This document shows positions 53,661-62,285 of a stretch of 64,000 nt of DNA, piece after piece (positions within the stretch are counted from its first letter, which is position 1; each line of letters opens with the position of its first letter). The DNA lies in assembly GCA_025055115.1 (NCBI GenBank), contig JANWYJ010000029.1, positions 124,001 through 188,000 on the forward strand. The letters run 5' to 3'. A program made the translations under genes and the position numbers. The DNA is from Gemmata sp. GTDB taxonomy: Bacteria > Planctomycetota > Planctomycetia > Gemmatales > Gemmataceae. The notes under the pieces were generated by a model. That model saw only the letters and a list, made by a program, of their open reading frames with translations. It was not told the origin of the DNA and did not search any database.

Positions 53661-56600
53661 ATGACACTTCTAAAACGGCTACGGTATCTACCAGCATTAC
53701 TGGGGGTGGCAGCCTCCGTGGCGGCCCTGTCGACCACCTTATTTGGGGATGCCCGCTCTGGTTCGGCACCGCCGGTGGCCGTCGAGACGCCAACCCGGCC
53801 GAATACCCAACGGCTTGCGGAAGAGTTGGCCGCGACGAAATTCAGTCAACTGCCCGTTCTGACCTACCAACCCAAAGAGGGGGAATTACTCTTCGCCTGG
53901 CAGATTCGACCCACGGTTGCGGCCCCCGCACCTCGTCCCCGTGATATTCTCATCCTGGTTGATACGACCGCTAGCCAAGCGGGTCGACCTCTCAAGCAAG
54001 CCCGGCAGATCATCACATCCCTGGCCGCCAGTCTACAGGCCGACGACCGCATCAGCGTTTGGACTCTGAACACGCCCGCCGCGACCCGTGCTTTGACCCG
54101 CGACTTCCAACCGGCGAATTCCCCTGAGGTGCAAAAAGCGGCGGTGGCTCTGACGGAAATCGAATACGGTGCCGGCGCCGCCGATCTGAAAAATGGTTTG
54201 CAGAAGGCTGTGGCCACCATCGCCCCCAATCGTGGCCGCCACCAACTCATCCTCTATCTGGGGGACGGCGAAAGTGCTTTCAACAAACTAACGGAAGCTG
54301 ACCGCCTCGCCCTCGGCAATCAGATGGACCAGAAGGACATTTACTTCTTCGCCGTACCGTTGGGGATCAAGCTCGATGCCTACAATCTGCACGGATTGGC
54401 GGCCATTACTGGCGGCGCGGTCGTGCGTGTGATGGAGGATCTCAATCGACCGGCCCAGCAAGCCGAGTTCGTAAGCCGGCTGAAGACCGCGTTGGATGTT
54501 CCGGTTGTCAAGCCGGTGAAATGGAAGTTTGGTGATGAAGTTGGTGAAGTTTATCCTACCAAACTCCCCCCCCTACGGGCTGACCGAGCGACGTTGGTGA
54601 TGGGGAAGCTCGCCCAACCTGCCGCCGGCACTGTCACCGCGACGATCACGGGGCTGGTGAATGGTCAGGAGGTGGCCTTCAATTTCAGTCAGCCGCTGCC
54701 AGCGCCAACGGTGGAACACTACTTCCTGAATTTGATGTTCGCCCAGTGGCGGGAAGCTCCCCACAAGGACGCCCCGGCGATGCTCCAAGCCGACCGGGCG
54801 TTGGCTCTCGCGAACACCCAAGTGAACCTTTACCGCGAGGAGTTCCTCACGCAAGCGGTGTGGGCGGTCAGCGCCAAGCGCTATGACGAAGCCGAAAAGC
54901 TCTACGATGCCGCGTTGAAGATCGCCCCCGGTGACCGCGAAGCCACCACCGGGAAAGCCCTTCTGGCACAAATGAAGGCTGGCAAGGTCACCCTCGAGGA
55001 CCTTGCCAAGAAAATCAAGCAAAAGACTGGGGCCGTGAAGCTCGACGGCGGTACCATTCGCGAAATTCTCCAAGAACCGGGAGCACCGGTCCAACCCGAA
55101 CCGCAACCGGGGGTCAATCCGCCGCCTGCGGCCCAAGACTTGCTCAAGGAAGCGGCTGCCCGGCGTCGTGTGGAGGAAGAACGTTACAAAGTTCTCGTCG
55201 AGGCCACAATTCGCCGGGCCACGCAACTATTGCGCTCGGATCCGGACGCCGCCTACCAAGACCTCAAGCGGCAACGTGACGAAATCCTCGCCTATGATGG
55301 CATTGGCAACGACGCCCGCCGACAAATGGTGGCCGATCTCGAAGCCAAAATGCGCGAAGTCTTCGTGAAGGGGGCGGAAATCAAGCGGCAAGCCGATGCG
55401 GAACGCCAAGCCATCGCCCGCACCAAACAGCGTATCAATGAATTCGACCGCCAAGAGGAAGCCAATGCTCGCGACCAAAACCGGATCAATCAATTCCGGC
55501 AATTGATGCAAGAAGCCCGCTACGAGCTGGCCTACCAAGAAGCCCAAGTGATGATTCAAGAAAAGGTTTCGCGGGGGCTGCCCGTGCCACCCACCGCAAC
55601 CGCCAGTTACATCATCGGGCAAAGCGCCACCCAATTGCGGGAGTGGAAGGAATTGGTCCGGCTTCGCGAAGATCGCTTCCTGCTCACCATGTTGCAGGTT
55701 GAGAAATCGCACATTCCCTACCCGGATGAACCGCCCGTGCACTTCCCGCCGGCGGCGGTGTGGCGCGAATTGACGGGCTTGCGTCGCGAAGCCTATCTCA
55801 ATTCCAACCTCGGCCCCACGCCCAGCCGCTCCCAGATTGAACTGCGGAGCATCCTGGAAAACACAGAAGTGCAGCTCAAGGACGACATGAACATCAACGA
55901 AATCCCGCTCTTTGAGTTGCTCAGCCAACTGTCGGCCAAATACAACGTGACCTTCGTCATCATGGAGGAATACTTCAAGAAGGACGACATCAACATCCGC
56001 GAAGCCCGACCCAAACTGGCCGCCACGCAATTGCGCGGACTGAAACTGGGTAACTTCCTCGACATCGTGCTACTGTCGATGGGTGCCACCTACATCGTGC
56101 GTCCGGAATATATCGAAATCACCACCTTTGATCGCCGCTTGGAAGAAAAAGTGACACGCGTCTTCCCAGTGGAAGACCTGGTCATCCCGATTCCCATGGC
56201 GGTCAACCAAGCGACGCTCTTCCAAAACCTGTTCTTCCAAAACCAAACGCTGGCTATCTTCGGTGCCGCCAGCCTCTTCGGCGGCGGATTGCAAAACATC
56301 GGGGGCCAGTTTGGCTTTGGCCAGTTTGGCTTTGGGGCACCGCAGTTTGGCGGTGGCATCCCCGGGCAGCAATTTGGCCAATTTGGTAACCCGGGTCCCT
56401 TCGGAAACAACGCCGCCCAGTTCGGCATCCAAGGAACCGTGAACCTCGGCTTCGGCGGTGGTTTCACCGGCTTCACCGGGGGGCAATTGGGCCAGTTCGG
56501 GAACCTCGGGGGTCAGTTTGGTATCCAGGGTGGCGACCAAAGCCAACTGCTGCTCCAACTGATCTTCGAAACGGTGGCCAAAGGCGAGTGGGCCAACCTG

Positions 56601-58274
56601 CCCGGTGTGACCCCAGTTCCCGGTATGGGCGGTGAAGAGGAAGTTCCTGTGCTACCGGCCGAACAACTCAACTCGCTTGGCTATTACCCGCCAGCCAAAG
56701 CGTTGATTATCCGCGGTACTTCGCGCTATCACTCGGCCGCATCGATCAAACTGAAGAAACGCGGCGACGGCTTTGCTCAAGCTCCCGTGAATCCCAACCT
56801 CCCCAAAGACCCCGTCGTCATCGGGCCGAACCCCTCCCCGAAACCGGCCAACCCCACCAACCCGCCCAAAGACCCCGTTGTGGTGAAAAACCCGCCCTCG
56901 GAACCACCGGCCATCGCCCCCAGCACCAAACCCACCCTCCGCGATCCCAAAGTGGACGTGGCAGCCCTGCGGAAAAAACTCGGCAACGATCCGCGGACCA
57001 TGTGGCATCAAGCCATCGACTGGACTGTCGATGACCCGGGGCTAATTCTGGCCAGTGTGGAATTCCTCATGGAATTCGACGAACCCCAGGCGGCGGCTGA
57101 AGTTCTCAAGGGCAACCTGCGCAAAGGTCTGGCGACCGACCCATGGGTGCATGAAGCCCTCACCATCGCCCTGCAAACCGCCCAGGCCACCCCGGCGGAG
57201 ATCGAACGGGCTGCGGTTTCCGGCATGGATCTGGAACCGACAAGCGCCAAGGCCTACCTCAAAGCTGCGAGTGTAGAAGCGAAACTCAATAACCACAACC
57301 AGGCCTTCCTCTTCTGCCGTCGTGCGGCGGAATTCAGCCCCAACGACCCCACGCCCTATGCCAACGCTATGGCCTACGCTGAACACGCCACCGACGTTCA
57401 GAGTGACGCGGTCATGTGGGCCGCCAATAACCTGCTCAAACGTGATTGGCCCAATGGCGATGGCATTGATTATCACCAGCAAGTCAAAGAACGGCTGCCG
57501 AAGCTGGAAGCCGCTCTCAGAAAAGCCGGTCAGGACACCGCGCTCTTGGGCCAGGCCATCGCCGAACAAAATCGCCGCGATCTGGTGATTGAGCTGCTCT
57601 GGCAGGGCAATGCCGATCTCGATCTGATCGTCGCGGAGCCGCCGGGGTCGGTGTGTTCGGCCCTGAACAAACGTACCACTGGCGGCGGCGTCCTCAAAGC
57701 GGATATCCTGGATCAAAACGACGACCGCTCCGAGGTGTACACGGCCGCCAGCGCCTTCAGCGGCACCTATCGCGTCAGTGTCCGGCAAGCCTTTGGTCGT
57801 GCCATCGGTGGGGCCCGGTTGAAGGTGACCAAGTTTAAGGGTACACCGCGTGAGAGTGTCGATCTGATCGATGTTCGGCTGGATGGCCCCCCCATCGAAA
57901 TTCACTTGAACGGTGGATCGCGGACCACACTGGCCGACATCACGGAAGATGTAGCACCGCGGGATTACCGCAACGAAGCCACAGGAGCAGCGCTGACCAG
58001 CGGCGTATCTGGGTTGGGCGGTGGCTTTGGTACCGCCGGCTCAGCCCTGCTGTCGCCCACCACCAGCAGTGGCGGACCGCCGTTACCCCTGGTGGCCCCA
58101 CCCACCGAAATGCGCGTGGCCGGAATCGCTCCCAACACCGCGGATCTCCGCGCCACCTATAAACTCAACCCGGATCGCAAAACCTACAGTATCACAGTCA
58201 ACCCGGTCTTCGCCGGCCCTGGCGAGGTCCAATTGCCCAAAGTCCCTCTGCTGCCCGGCGGTGAAGGACGCTAG
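53661..58274 (+). CDS. Giant exported VWA protein with STN-like, Gly/Gln/Phe-repeat and DUF2135-like domains
   Basis: A 1537-residue secreted or membrane-anchored protein. After a hydrophobic N-terminal segment (about 8-28) comes a von Willebrand A domain (about 93-280) with a DxTxS MIDAS (ILVDTTASQAG). A charged coiled coil spans about 497-633. A secretin/TonB short N-terminal (STN)-like domain lies at about 743-840 (MNINEIPLFELLSQLSAKYN, LGNFLDIVLLSMGA). A Gly/Gln/Phe-rich region at 877-960 repeats FGxFG. A Pro-rich linker, a helical TPR-like part (about 1110-1290) and a C-terminal DUF2135-like domain (about 1307-1420, LLWQGNADLDLIV) follow. AGGAG is 10 bases before ATG 53661. Probably a cell-surface adhesive or structural protein. 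Confidence 0.8.
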   Translation: MTLLKRLRYLPALLGVAASVAALSTTLFGDARSGSAPPVAVETPTRPNTQRLAEELAATKFSQLPVLTYQPKEGELLFAWQIRPTVAAPAPRPRDILILVDTTASQAGRPLKQARQIITSLAASLQADDRISVWTLNTPAATRALTRDFQPANSPEVQKAAVALTEIEYGAGAADLKNGLQKAVATIAPNRGRHQLILYLGDGESAFNKLTEADRLALGNQMDQKDIYFFAVPLGIKLDAYNLHGLAAITGGAVVRVMEDLNRPAQQAEFVSRLKTALDVPVVKPVKWKFGDEVGEVYPTKLPPLRADRATLVMGKLAQPAAGTVTATITGLVNGQEVAFNFSQPLPAPTVEHYFLNLMFAQWREAPHKDAPAMLQADRALALANTQVNLYREEFLTQAVWAVSAKRYDEAEKLYDAALKIAPGDREATTGKALLAQMKAGKVTLEDLAKKIKQKTGAVKLDGGTIREILQEPGAPVQPEPQPGVNPPPAAQDLLKEAAARRRVEEERYKVLVEATIRRATQLLRSDPDAAYQDLKRQRDEILAYDGIGNDARRQMVADLEAKMREVFVKGAEIKRQADAERQAIARTKQRINEFDRQEEANARDQNRINQFRQLMQEARYELAYQEAQVMIQEKVSRGLPVPPTATASYIIGQSATQLREWKELVRLREDRFLLTMLQVEKSHIPYPDEPPVHFPPAAVWRELTGLRREAYLNSNLGPTPSRSQIELRSILENTEVQLKDDMNINEIPLFELLSQLSAKYNVTFVIMEEYFKKDDINIREARPKLAATQLRGLKLGNFLDIVLLSMGATYIVRPEYIEITTFDRRLEEKVTRVFPVEDLVIPIPMAVNQATLFQNLFFQNQTLAIFGAASLFGGGLQNIGGQFGFGQFGFGAPQFGGGIPGQQFGQFGNPGPFGNNAAQFGIQGTVNLGFGGGFTGFTGGQLGQFGNLGGQFGIQGGDQSQLLLQLIFETVAKGEWANLPGVTPVPGMGGEEEVPVLPAEQLNSLGYYPPAKALIIRGTSRYHSAASIKLKKRGDGFAQAPVNPNLPKDPVVIGPNPSPKPANPTNPPKDPVVVKNPPSEPPAIAPSTKPTLRDPKVDVAALRKKLGNDPRTMWHQAIDWTVDDPGLILASVEFLMEFDEPQAAAEVLKGNLRKGLATDPWVHEALTIALQTAQATPAEIERAAVSGMDLEPTSAKAYLKAASVEAKLNNHNQAFLFCRRAAEFSPNDPTPYANAMAYAEHATDVQSDAVMWAANNLLKRDWPNGDGIDYHQQVKERLPKLEAALRKAGQDTALLGQAIAEQNRRDLVIELLWQGNADLDLIVAEPPGSVCSALNKRTTGGGVLKADILDQNDDRSEVYTAASAFSGTYRVSVRQAFGRAIGGARLKVTKFKGTPRESVDLIDVRLDGPPIEIHLNGGSRTTLADITEDVAPRDYRNEATGAALTSGVSGLGGGFGTAGSALLSPTTSSGGPPLPLVAPPTEMRVAGIAPNTADLRATYKLNPDRKTYSITVNPVFAGPGEVQLPKVPLLPGGEGR

Positions 58275-58309
58275 AATGATGCGAATCACCTACCATCTGC
58301 GGTGAACCT

Positions 58310-58346
58310 CCAGCCCGGCGAGGATGTCTTCTCCTCGTCGGGCTGG
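58310..58346 (+). terminator. Rho-independent terminator of the VWA gene
   Basis: A 15-bp stem (CCAGCCCGGCGAGGA with its complement, one G-T pair) and 7-base loop, followed by TGTGCTTTT. It lies 35 bases after the VWA stop and upstream of hflX. Confidence 0.85.
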
Positions 58347-58379
58347 TGTGCTTTTCAATTGTCCTAGGAGGAACCAGCG

Positions 58380-59738
58380 ATCAGTAAAGCATTCGATACG
58401 CCGCGTGATGATCTGTCGGTCGTCAGTGAACGGGCGATTCTTGTGAGTGTGGCCCTGCCCGAACGGCAGTGGCTCAACGAAGCCGATCCCTGTGATGAGA
58501 TTCGCGGCCTGGCAGAAACCGCCGGAGCCTGTGTCGTCGGTGAGCTAACGCAAAAACGCCACGATATTCAGCTCGCTACTTATATCGGTGCCGGCAAACT
58601 GGCCGAACTTCAACAACTGGTGCAGGCTTGCGATGCCGATGTAGTGATCTTCGATAACGATCTGTCGCCGGCCCAGGCCCGCAACCTGGAAAAGGCGATC
58701 GGGGTGAAGGTTCTCGATCGCAGCGAGTTGATCCTGGACATTTTCGCTACCCGCGCACGCACGGCCGAAGCCAAATTGCAAGTCGAACTGGCCCAACTCG
58801 AATACTCCCTGCCACGCCTCAAACAGATGTGGACGCACCTGTCCCGGCAAAAAGGTGGCGGCATCGGCCTGCGCGGACCGGGCGAAACCCAGCTCGAAAC
58901 CGACCGTCGCCTCGTCAGCAATCGCATTCGCGACCTCAAACACAAACTCGAAGAGGTTTTGGCCCGCAAAGAACGCGAAGTCAAAAGCCGCAGCGAGGAA
59001 CACACGGTTTCCCTCGTCGGCTATACCAACGCCGGCAAGTCGCAGTTGATGAACACCCTCACCAAAGCCGGGGTTTTGGTGAAAAACCAGCTTTTCTCCA
59101 CGCTCGACACCCGCACGCGGCAATGGCATATCCGCGATTGGGGGCGTGTGCTGTTGTCAGATACCGTCGGCTTCATCCGTGATCTGCCGCACCATCTGGT
59201 GGCGTCGTTCAAAGCCACGTTGTCGGAAGCCCGGCACGCCAAACTGCTTCTGCATGTGGTTGATGCCAGCAGCCCCCAAGCCGAAGACCATATTCGCGCG
59301 GTCAACAGCGTCCTCCAAGAACTCGGCTGTGCCGATAAACCCACCCTGCTTGTTCTCAATAAAATCGACAGAATCACCGATCGCTCACAATTGACTCTCC
59401 TGGAAGCTCACCACCCGCAGGCGATCGCGATCAGCGGCCTGACCGGCGAAGGCATCGACCGGCTGGAAGACGCGGTGATGGAAACACTCGCCGCCGAATT
59501 CGCAGACGCCGAAGTGGTGACCCACGCCGGCAATGGCCGGGTGCTGGCCTTCCTCAATGCCCACGCCGAAGTTTACCGTCAAGAATTCCACGACGAAGCC
59601 AACGAAGTGGTCATCCGCTGCCATATTCCCAAGCATCTGTTGCACCATATCGCCGGTCCGACCGTCCATGTCCGTTTCGTGACCGCCGACGGTTCGCCAC
59701 CGGTACCCGGGCCAACACCTTACGCCGCGATGCGATAG
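58380..59738 (+). CDS. hflX: GTPase HflX, apparent ATC start
   Basis: A 452-codon ribosome-associated GTPase that splits stalled or hibernating ribosomes. It has the N-terminal HflX domain (TYIGAGKLAELQQLV, FDNDLSPAQARNLE), the GxGE region GGGIGLRGPGETQLETDRR, and the G1 motif GYTNAGKS (214-221), then DTVGF (G3) and NKID (G4). The first standard start is GTG 58443, giving 431 residues, but it has no good ribosome site and cuts into the N-terminus. A perfect AGGAGG at 58366-58371 is followed after 8 bases by ATC AGT AAA GCA TTC in frame, exactly where I expect the family's ATG-SK. I therefore place the start there; GTG 58443 remains possible. Confidence 0.85.
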   Translation: MSKAFDTPRDDLSVVSERAILVSVALPERQWLNEADPCDEIRGLAETAGACVVGELTQKRHDIQLATYIGAGKLAELQQLVQACDADVVIFDNDLSPAQARNLEKAIGVKVLDRSELILDIFATRARTAEAKLQVELAQLEYSLPRLKQMWTHLSRQKGGGIGLRGPGETQLETDRRLVSNRIRDLKHKLEEVLARKEREVKSRSEEHTVSLVGYTNAGKSQLMNTLTKAGVLVKNQLFSTLDTRTRQWHIRDWGRVLLSDTVGFIRDLPHHLVASFKATLSEARHAKLLLHVVDASSPQAEDHIRAVNSVLQELGCADKPTLLVLNKIDRITDRSQLTLLEAHHPQAIAISGLTGEGIDRLEDAVMETLAAEFADAEVVTHAGNGRVLAFLNAHAEVYRQEFHDEANEVVIRCHIPKHLLHHIAGPTVHVRFVTADGSPPVPGPTPYAAMR

Positions 59739-59857
59739 GACTCCGCCAGCGGTGCCACTTCGGGTTAGGAAATACGGGTTGATCCAAAGACCAGCCCCCG
59801 CGGCCGCATCGTCTGTTCATTTTTTGACCAGACCCTCGGGGATTCACCCACACGGTG

Positions 59858-59965
59858 TGGAAACGGTTATGTGGATGGTTCAGCAACGATCGGTGGTCGC
59901 GGCGTCATAGCCAGCGCGAACAACGCGAGTGGAAATGGTTATGTGGATGGTTCAGCAACGATCGG
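59858..59965 (+). repeat. 36-bp repeat pair, period 72, the second copy covering a gene start
   Basis: Copies at 59858-59893 and 59930-59965 differ at one base. The second contains the start codons of the TPR-like gene; the first reads the same codons and reaches a stop after about 13, so it is an aborted copy of the gene's beginning. Confidence 0.9.
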
Positions 59966-60948
59966 CGCCGCTGGAGCGGGCATTGCAATTGGCCGCGGCC
60001 GGTCAGACCGCGGAAGCGGAACAAGTCGTTCGTCAAGCGGCCCTGGCGGCCAAAGCCAAGTACGGTTCGGGGTCGCATCCGCTGACGTGTGCTTATGGCG
60101 ACATGGGCCGCTTTCACCTCTACTTGGGGGTTTACGACCGGGCCGCCCACGAATTCCGCCATGCCCACAAAAGCCCCATGCCCTCGGATGCTCCGGCGCG
60201 ACAGGACCGGTTGCTGATTCTCTTCGGGTGGGCTGAAGCCCTCACGGGGCTGGGGCGGTTCCATGAGGCCGATCAATTGCTTCAAGAATGTGTCGACTTT
60301 GCGAAAAAACTGCATGGGTCTTCGAGTGGACCTGCTTGGGCCGCCAATGCCCCACGCCTGGTTGTGTGGCTTAAGCTCGGCCAAATCACCGAGGCGATGC
60401 AATTAGCCCAGGAATGTTATGATGTTCTCTGGTCGATGGGTGATGCCCACATCACGCCCATTATGGCCGTCCGGGCCGAAGTGTTCAAAGCGCTGGGGCG
60501 TACTGAGAATCCCTTTGGGGATTTGATGGAATTACCCGACGAACTGGCCGCCCAAGCGGTTCAGGAGGCGATTGCCTGGTCGCTCTATGGTCATCCCGTG
60601 CGCATCCGGGCCGTATTAGCCGACTTGCTGGCCCTGGCTGATAAGAAATTCGGCGATGGCCACCCCGCGACTGCCGCGGCACTCGCCGCGATCATTCGTC
60701 ATGAAGAACGTCTGGGCGAGCGTGGCGATCCCCACGTGCGTCAGAAGGCCCTTCGCCGGTGGTTGTGGTCGTCGGCCGTGCGGCGGATGCCAGACTTGTT
60801 GGCCAATTTGGAAGTGGAGTTAGAAACCGATGGTTTCTTGCATCTGGTTCCGCATCTGACCCGTCCGGCGGATATTCCAGAAATCGAACAACTCGAAGCG
60901 GTTCTGAATCAAGCGCTGGATGAACTGTATCCCCCGGCGGCTGTCTAG
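59935..60948 (+). CDS. TPR-like helical protein
   Basis: A 337-residue, all-helical cytoplasmic protein with TPR-type repeats. Examples are LERALQLAAAGQTAEAEQVV near the start, LLILFGWAEALTGLGRFHEA, and WLKLGQITEAMQLAQECYDV. The central EELRG-type pattern is not strict, and no catalytic domain is seen. It may scaffold protein interactions. The start is ambiguous: ATG at 59935, 59941 or 59947, all inside the second copy of a 36-bp repeat; no strong ribosome site decides it. It is downstream of hflX and not obviously linked to it. Confidence 0.75.
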   Translation: MVMWMVQQRSAPLERALQLAAAGQTAEAEQVVRQAALAAKAKYGSGSHPLTCAYGDMGRFHLYLGVYDRAAHEFRHAHKSPMPSDAPARQDRLLILFGWAEALTGLGRFHEADQLLQECVDFAKKLHGSSSGPAWAANAPRLVVWLKLGQITEAMQLAQECYDVLWSMGDAHITPIMAVRAEVFKALGRTENPFGDLMELPDELAAQAVQEAIAWSLYGHPVRIRAVLADLLALADKKFGDGHPATAAALAAIIRHEERLGERGDPHVRQKALRRWLWSSAVRRMPDLLANLEVELETDGFLHLVPHLTRPADIPEIEQLEAVLNQALDELYPPAAV

Positions 60949-61294
60949 AGCTTGTTTGCGAACGCTGAGTCGGTTGTTACAAGCCCGTGGTTGTCCGACG
61001 TTTTTCGAGTTTGGGATGGAAACCACCTCTTGCAGGAATGTCATAAGCGCCACGATCGGTGGTCCTGATCCGATGAAACGAATGTGGTCCTGATCCGATG
61101 AAACGAATCATTTGTCATCTTGCAATCGTCATAATGGATCCATGTCGATCATCCGCAGCGACGCGGGAGTTGGCCACAAGCGCCGGGGGCGGCCTCTGCG
61201 GTGGCACGGACTTCTTGGGAGTAGGAGCGGGTGGAAGGTTGCCGTCCGGGAGCCGGTGGGGCGGTACCCGTTCACGCCAGCCCAACGCGGCCGG
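60949..61294. repeat. Convergent spacer with a 24-bp tandem duplication
   Basis: An exact 24-bp unit, TGGTCCTGATCCGATGAAAC plus GAAT, lies at 61060-61083 and 61085-61108 (period 25). The remainder of the 346-base spacer between the TPR-like and kdgK genes holds no gene or clear terminator. Confidence 0.8.
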
Positions 61295-62281
61295 TTAGCG
61301 CCGGATGCGCAGGTTGGGGCCTTGCAGCGCGGCTTCGATCTCGTCACGAGTGAGCCACGGCAAATCCCCCGGAACCGTGTGCTTCAGTGCTCCTAGGGCG
61401 GCTCCGTAGTGGATGGCTTTCTTGAGGTCGTTATCGAGCAAACCGTGAAGAAGCCCGGCGGCCAGGGCATCGCCAGCGCCGAGCCGATCGACAATTTCCA
61501 CGTCATACCATTCGGATTCGACGGTTTTCCCAGCACTGTAGCCGACGGCCGCGAAGCGATTCCGCCACACCAGGGGGGCTTCCCGACGTGTTCCGGCGAC
61601 GATTTTCACCCCAAATCGGGCTACCCATTCTTCCGCGACTTCTGTGAAATCTTCGCCGGTAATGCCGAACAGATGCTCAGCGTCGGCTTCACTGGCAATC
61701 AGCAATTCGACCTTGGGTAACAACCGGGCCAGGACGGCGGCGGCTTTCTCGCGGGACCATAATTGGGAGCGGTAGTTCAGATCGAAACTGACCTTCACCC
61801 GCGCTTGTTGAGCCGCGTCGAGAGCTTCCTCGACGACCTCGGCAGCCCCGGGGCTGAGGGCGGCAGTGATGCCGGAGATGTGCAACCAGCGGGCTTGATC
61901 CAGAATGGCCGGCCAATCGAATAATCCCCGGCGAAGGTGTGCCATGGCGGAATCGCGACGGTCGTAGAGGATGGCACTGGGGCGCGGGGCAGCGCCGAAT
62001 TCGAGGAAGTACAGGCCACAGCGGCCTTCCTCGCTCATTTGGATGAACGGATCGGCCACGCCGATTTCCCGGACGCGGTTGGCGATGAGCCGTCCCAAGG
62101 CATTGTTGGGTAGCCGCGACACCCAGGCGACCCGGCGGCCCAAACGGGCCAGCGCCGCCGCCGTGTTCAGCTCGGCACCGCCAATTTCCACATCCAACGT
62201 CCGGGCCTGTTCAAGACGCTGAAAATGCGGCGGCGCTAACCGCACCATCGCTTCGCCGAAAGCAATCACATCGTAGGGCAT
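61295..62281 (-). CDS. kdgK: PfkB-family sugar kinase, probable 2-keto-3-deoxygluconate kinase
   Basis: A 328-residue PfkB/ribokinase-family sugar kinase. The N-terminal motif IGGAELNTAAALARLGRR and the C-terminal signature VDRLGAGDALAAGLLHGLL, with the catalytic Asp in GAGD, are complete. Adjacency to KDPG aldolase argues for KDG kinase: phosphorylate 2-keto-3-deoxygluconate to KDPG, which the aldolase then splits. ATG 62281 is 4 bases after the eda stop, so the pair is an operon. It could also act on another ketose, since no transporter is nearby. Confidence 0.88.
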   Translation of the reverse strand: MPYDVIAFGEAMVRLAPPHFQRLEQARTLDVEIGGAELNTAAALARLGRRVAWVSRLPNNALGRLIANRVREIGVADPFIQMSEEGRCGLYFLEFGAAPRPSAILYDRRDSAMAHLRRGLFDWPAILDQARWLHISGITAALSPGAAEVVEEALDAAQQARVKVSFDLNYRSQLWSREKAAAVLARLLPKVELLIASEADAEHLFGITGEDFTEVAEEWVARFGVKIVAGTRREAPLVWRNRFAAVGYSAGKTVESEWYDVEIVDRLGAGDALAAGLLHGLLDNDLKKAIHYGAALGALKHTVPGDLPWLTRDEIEAALQGPNLRIRR

Positions 62282-62285
62282 AGGG

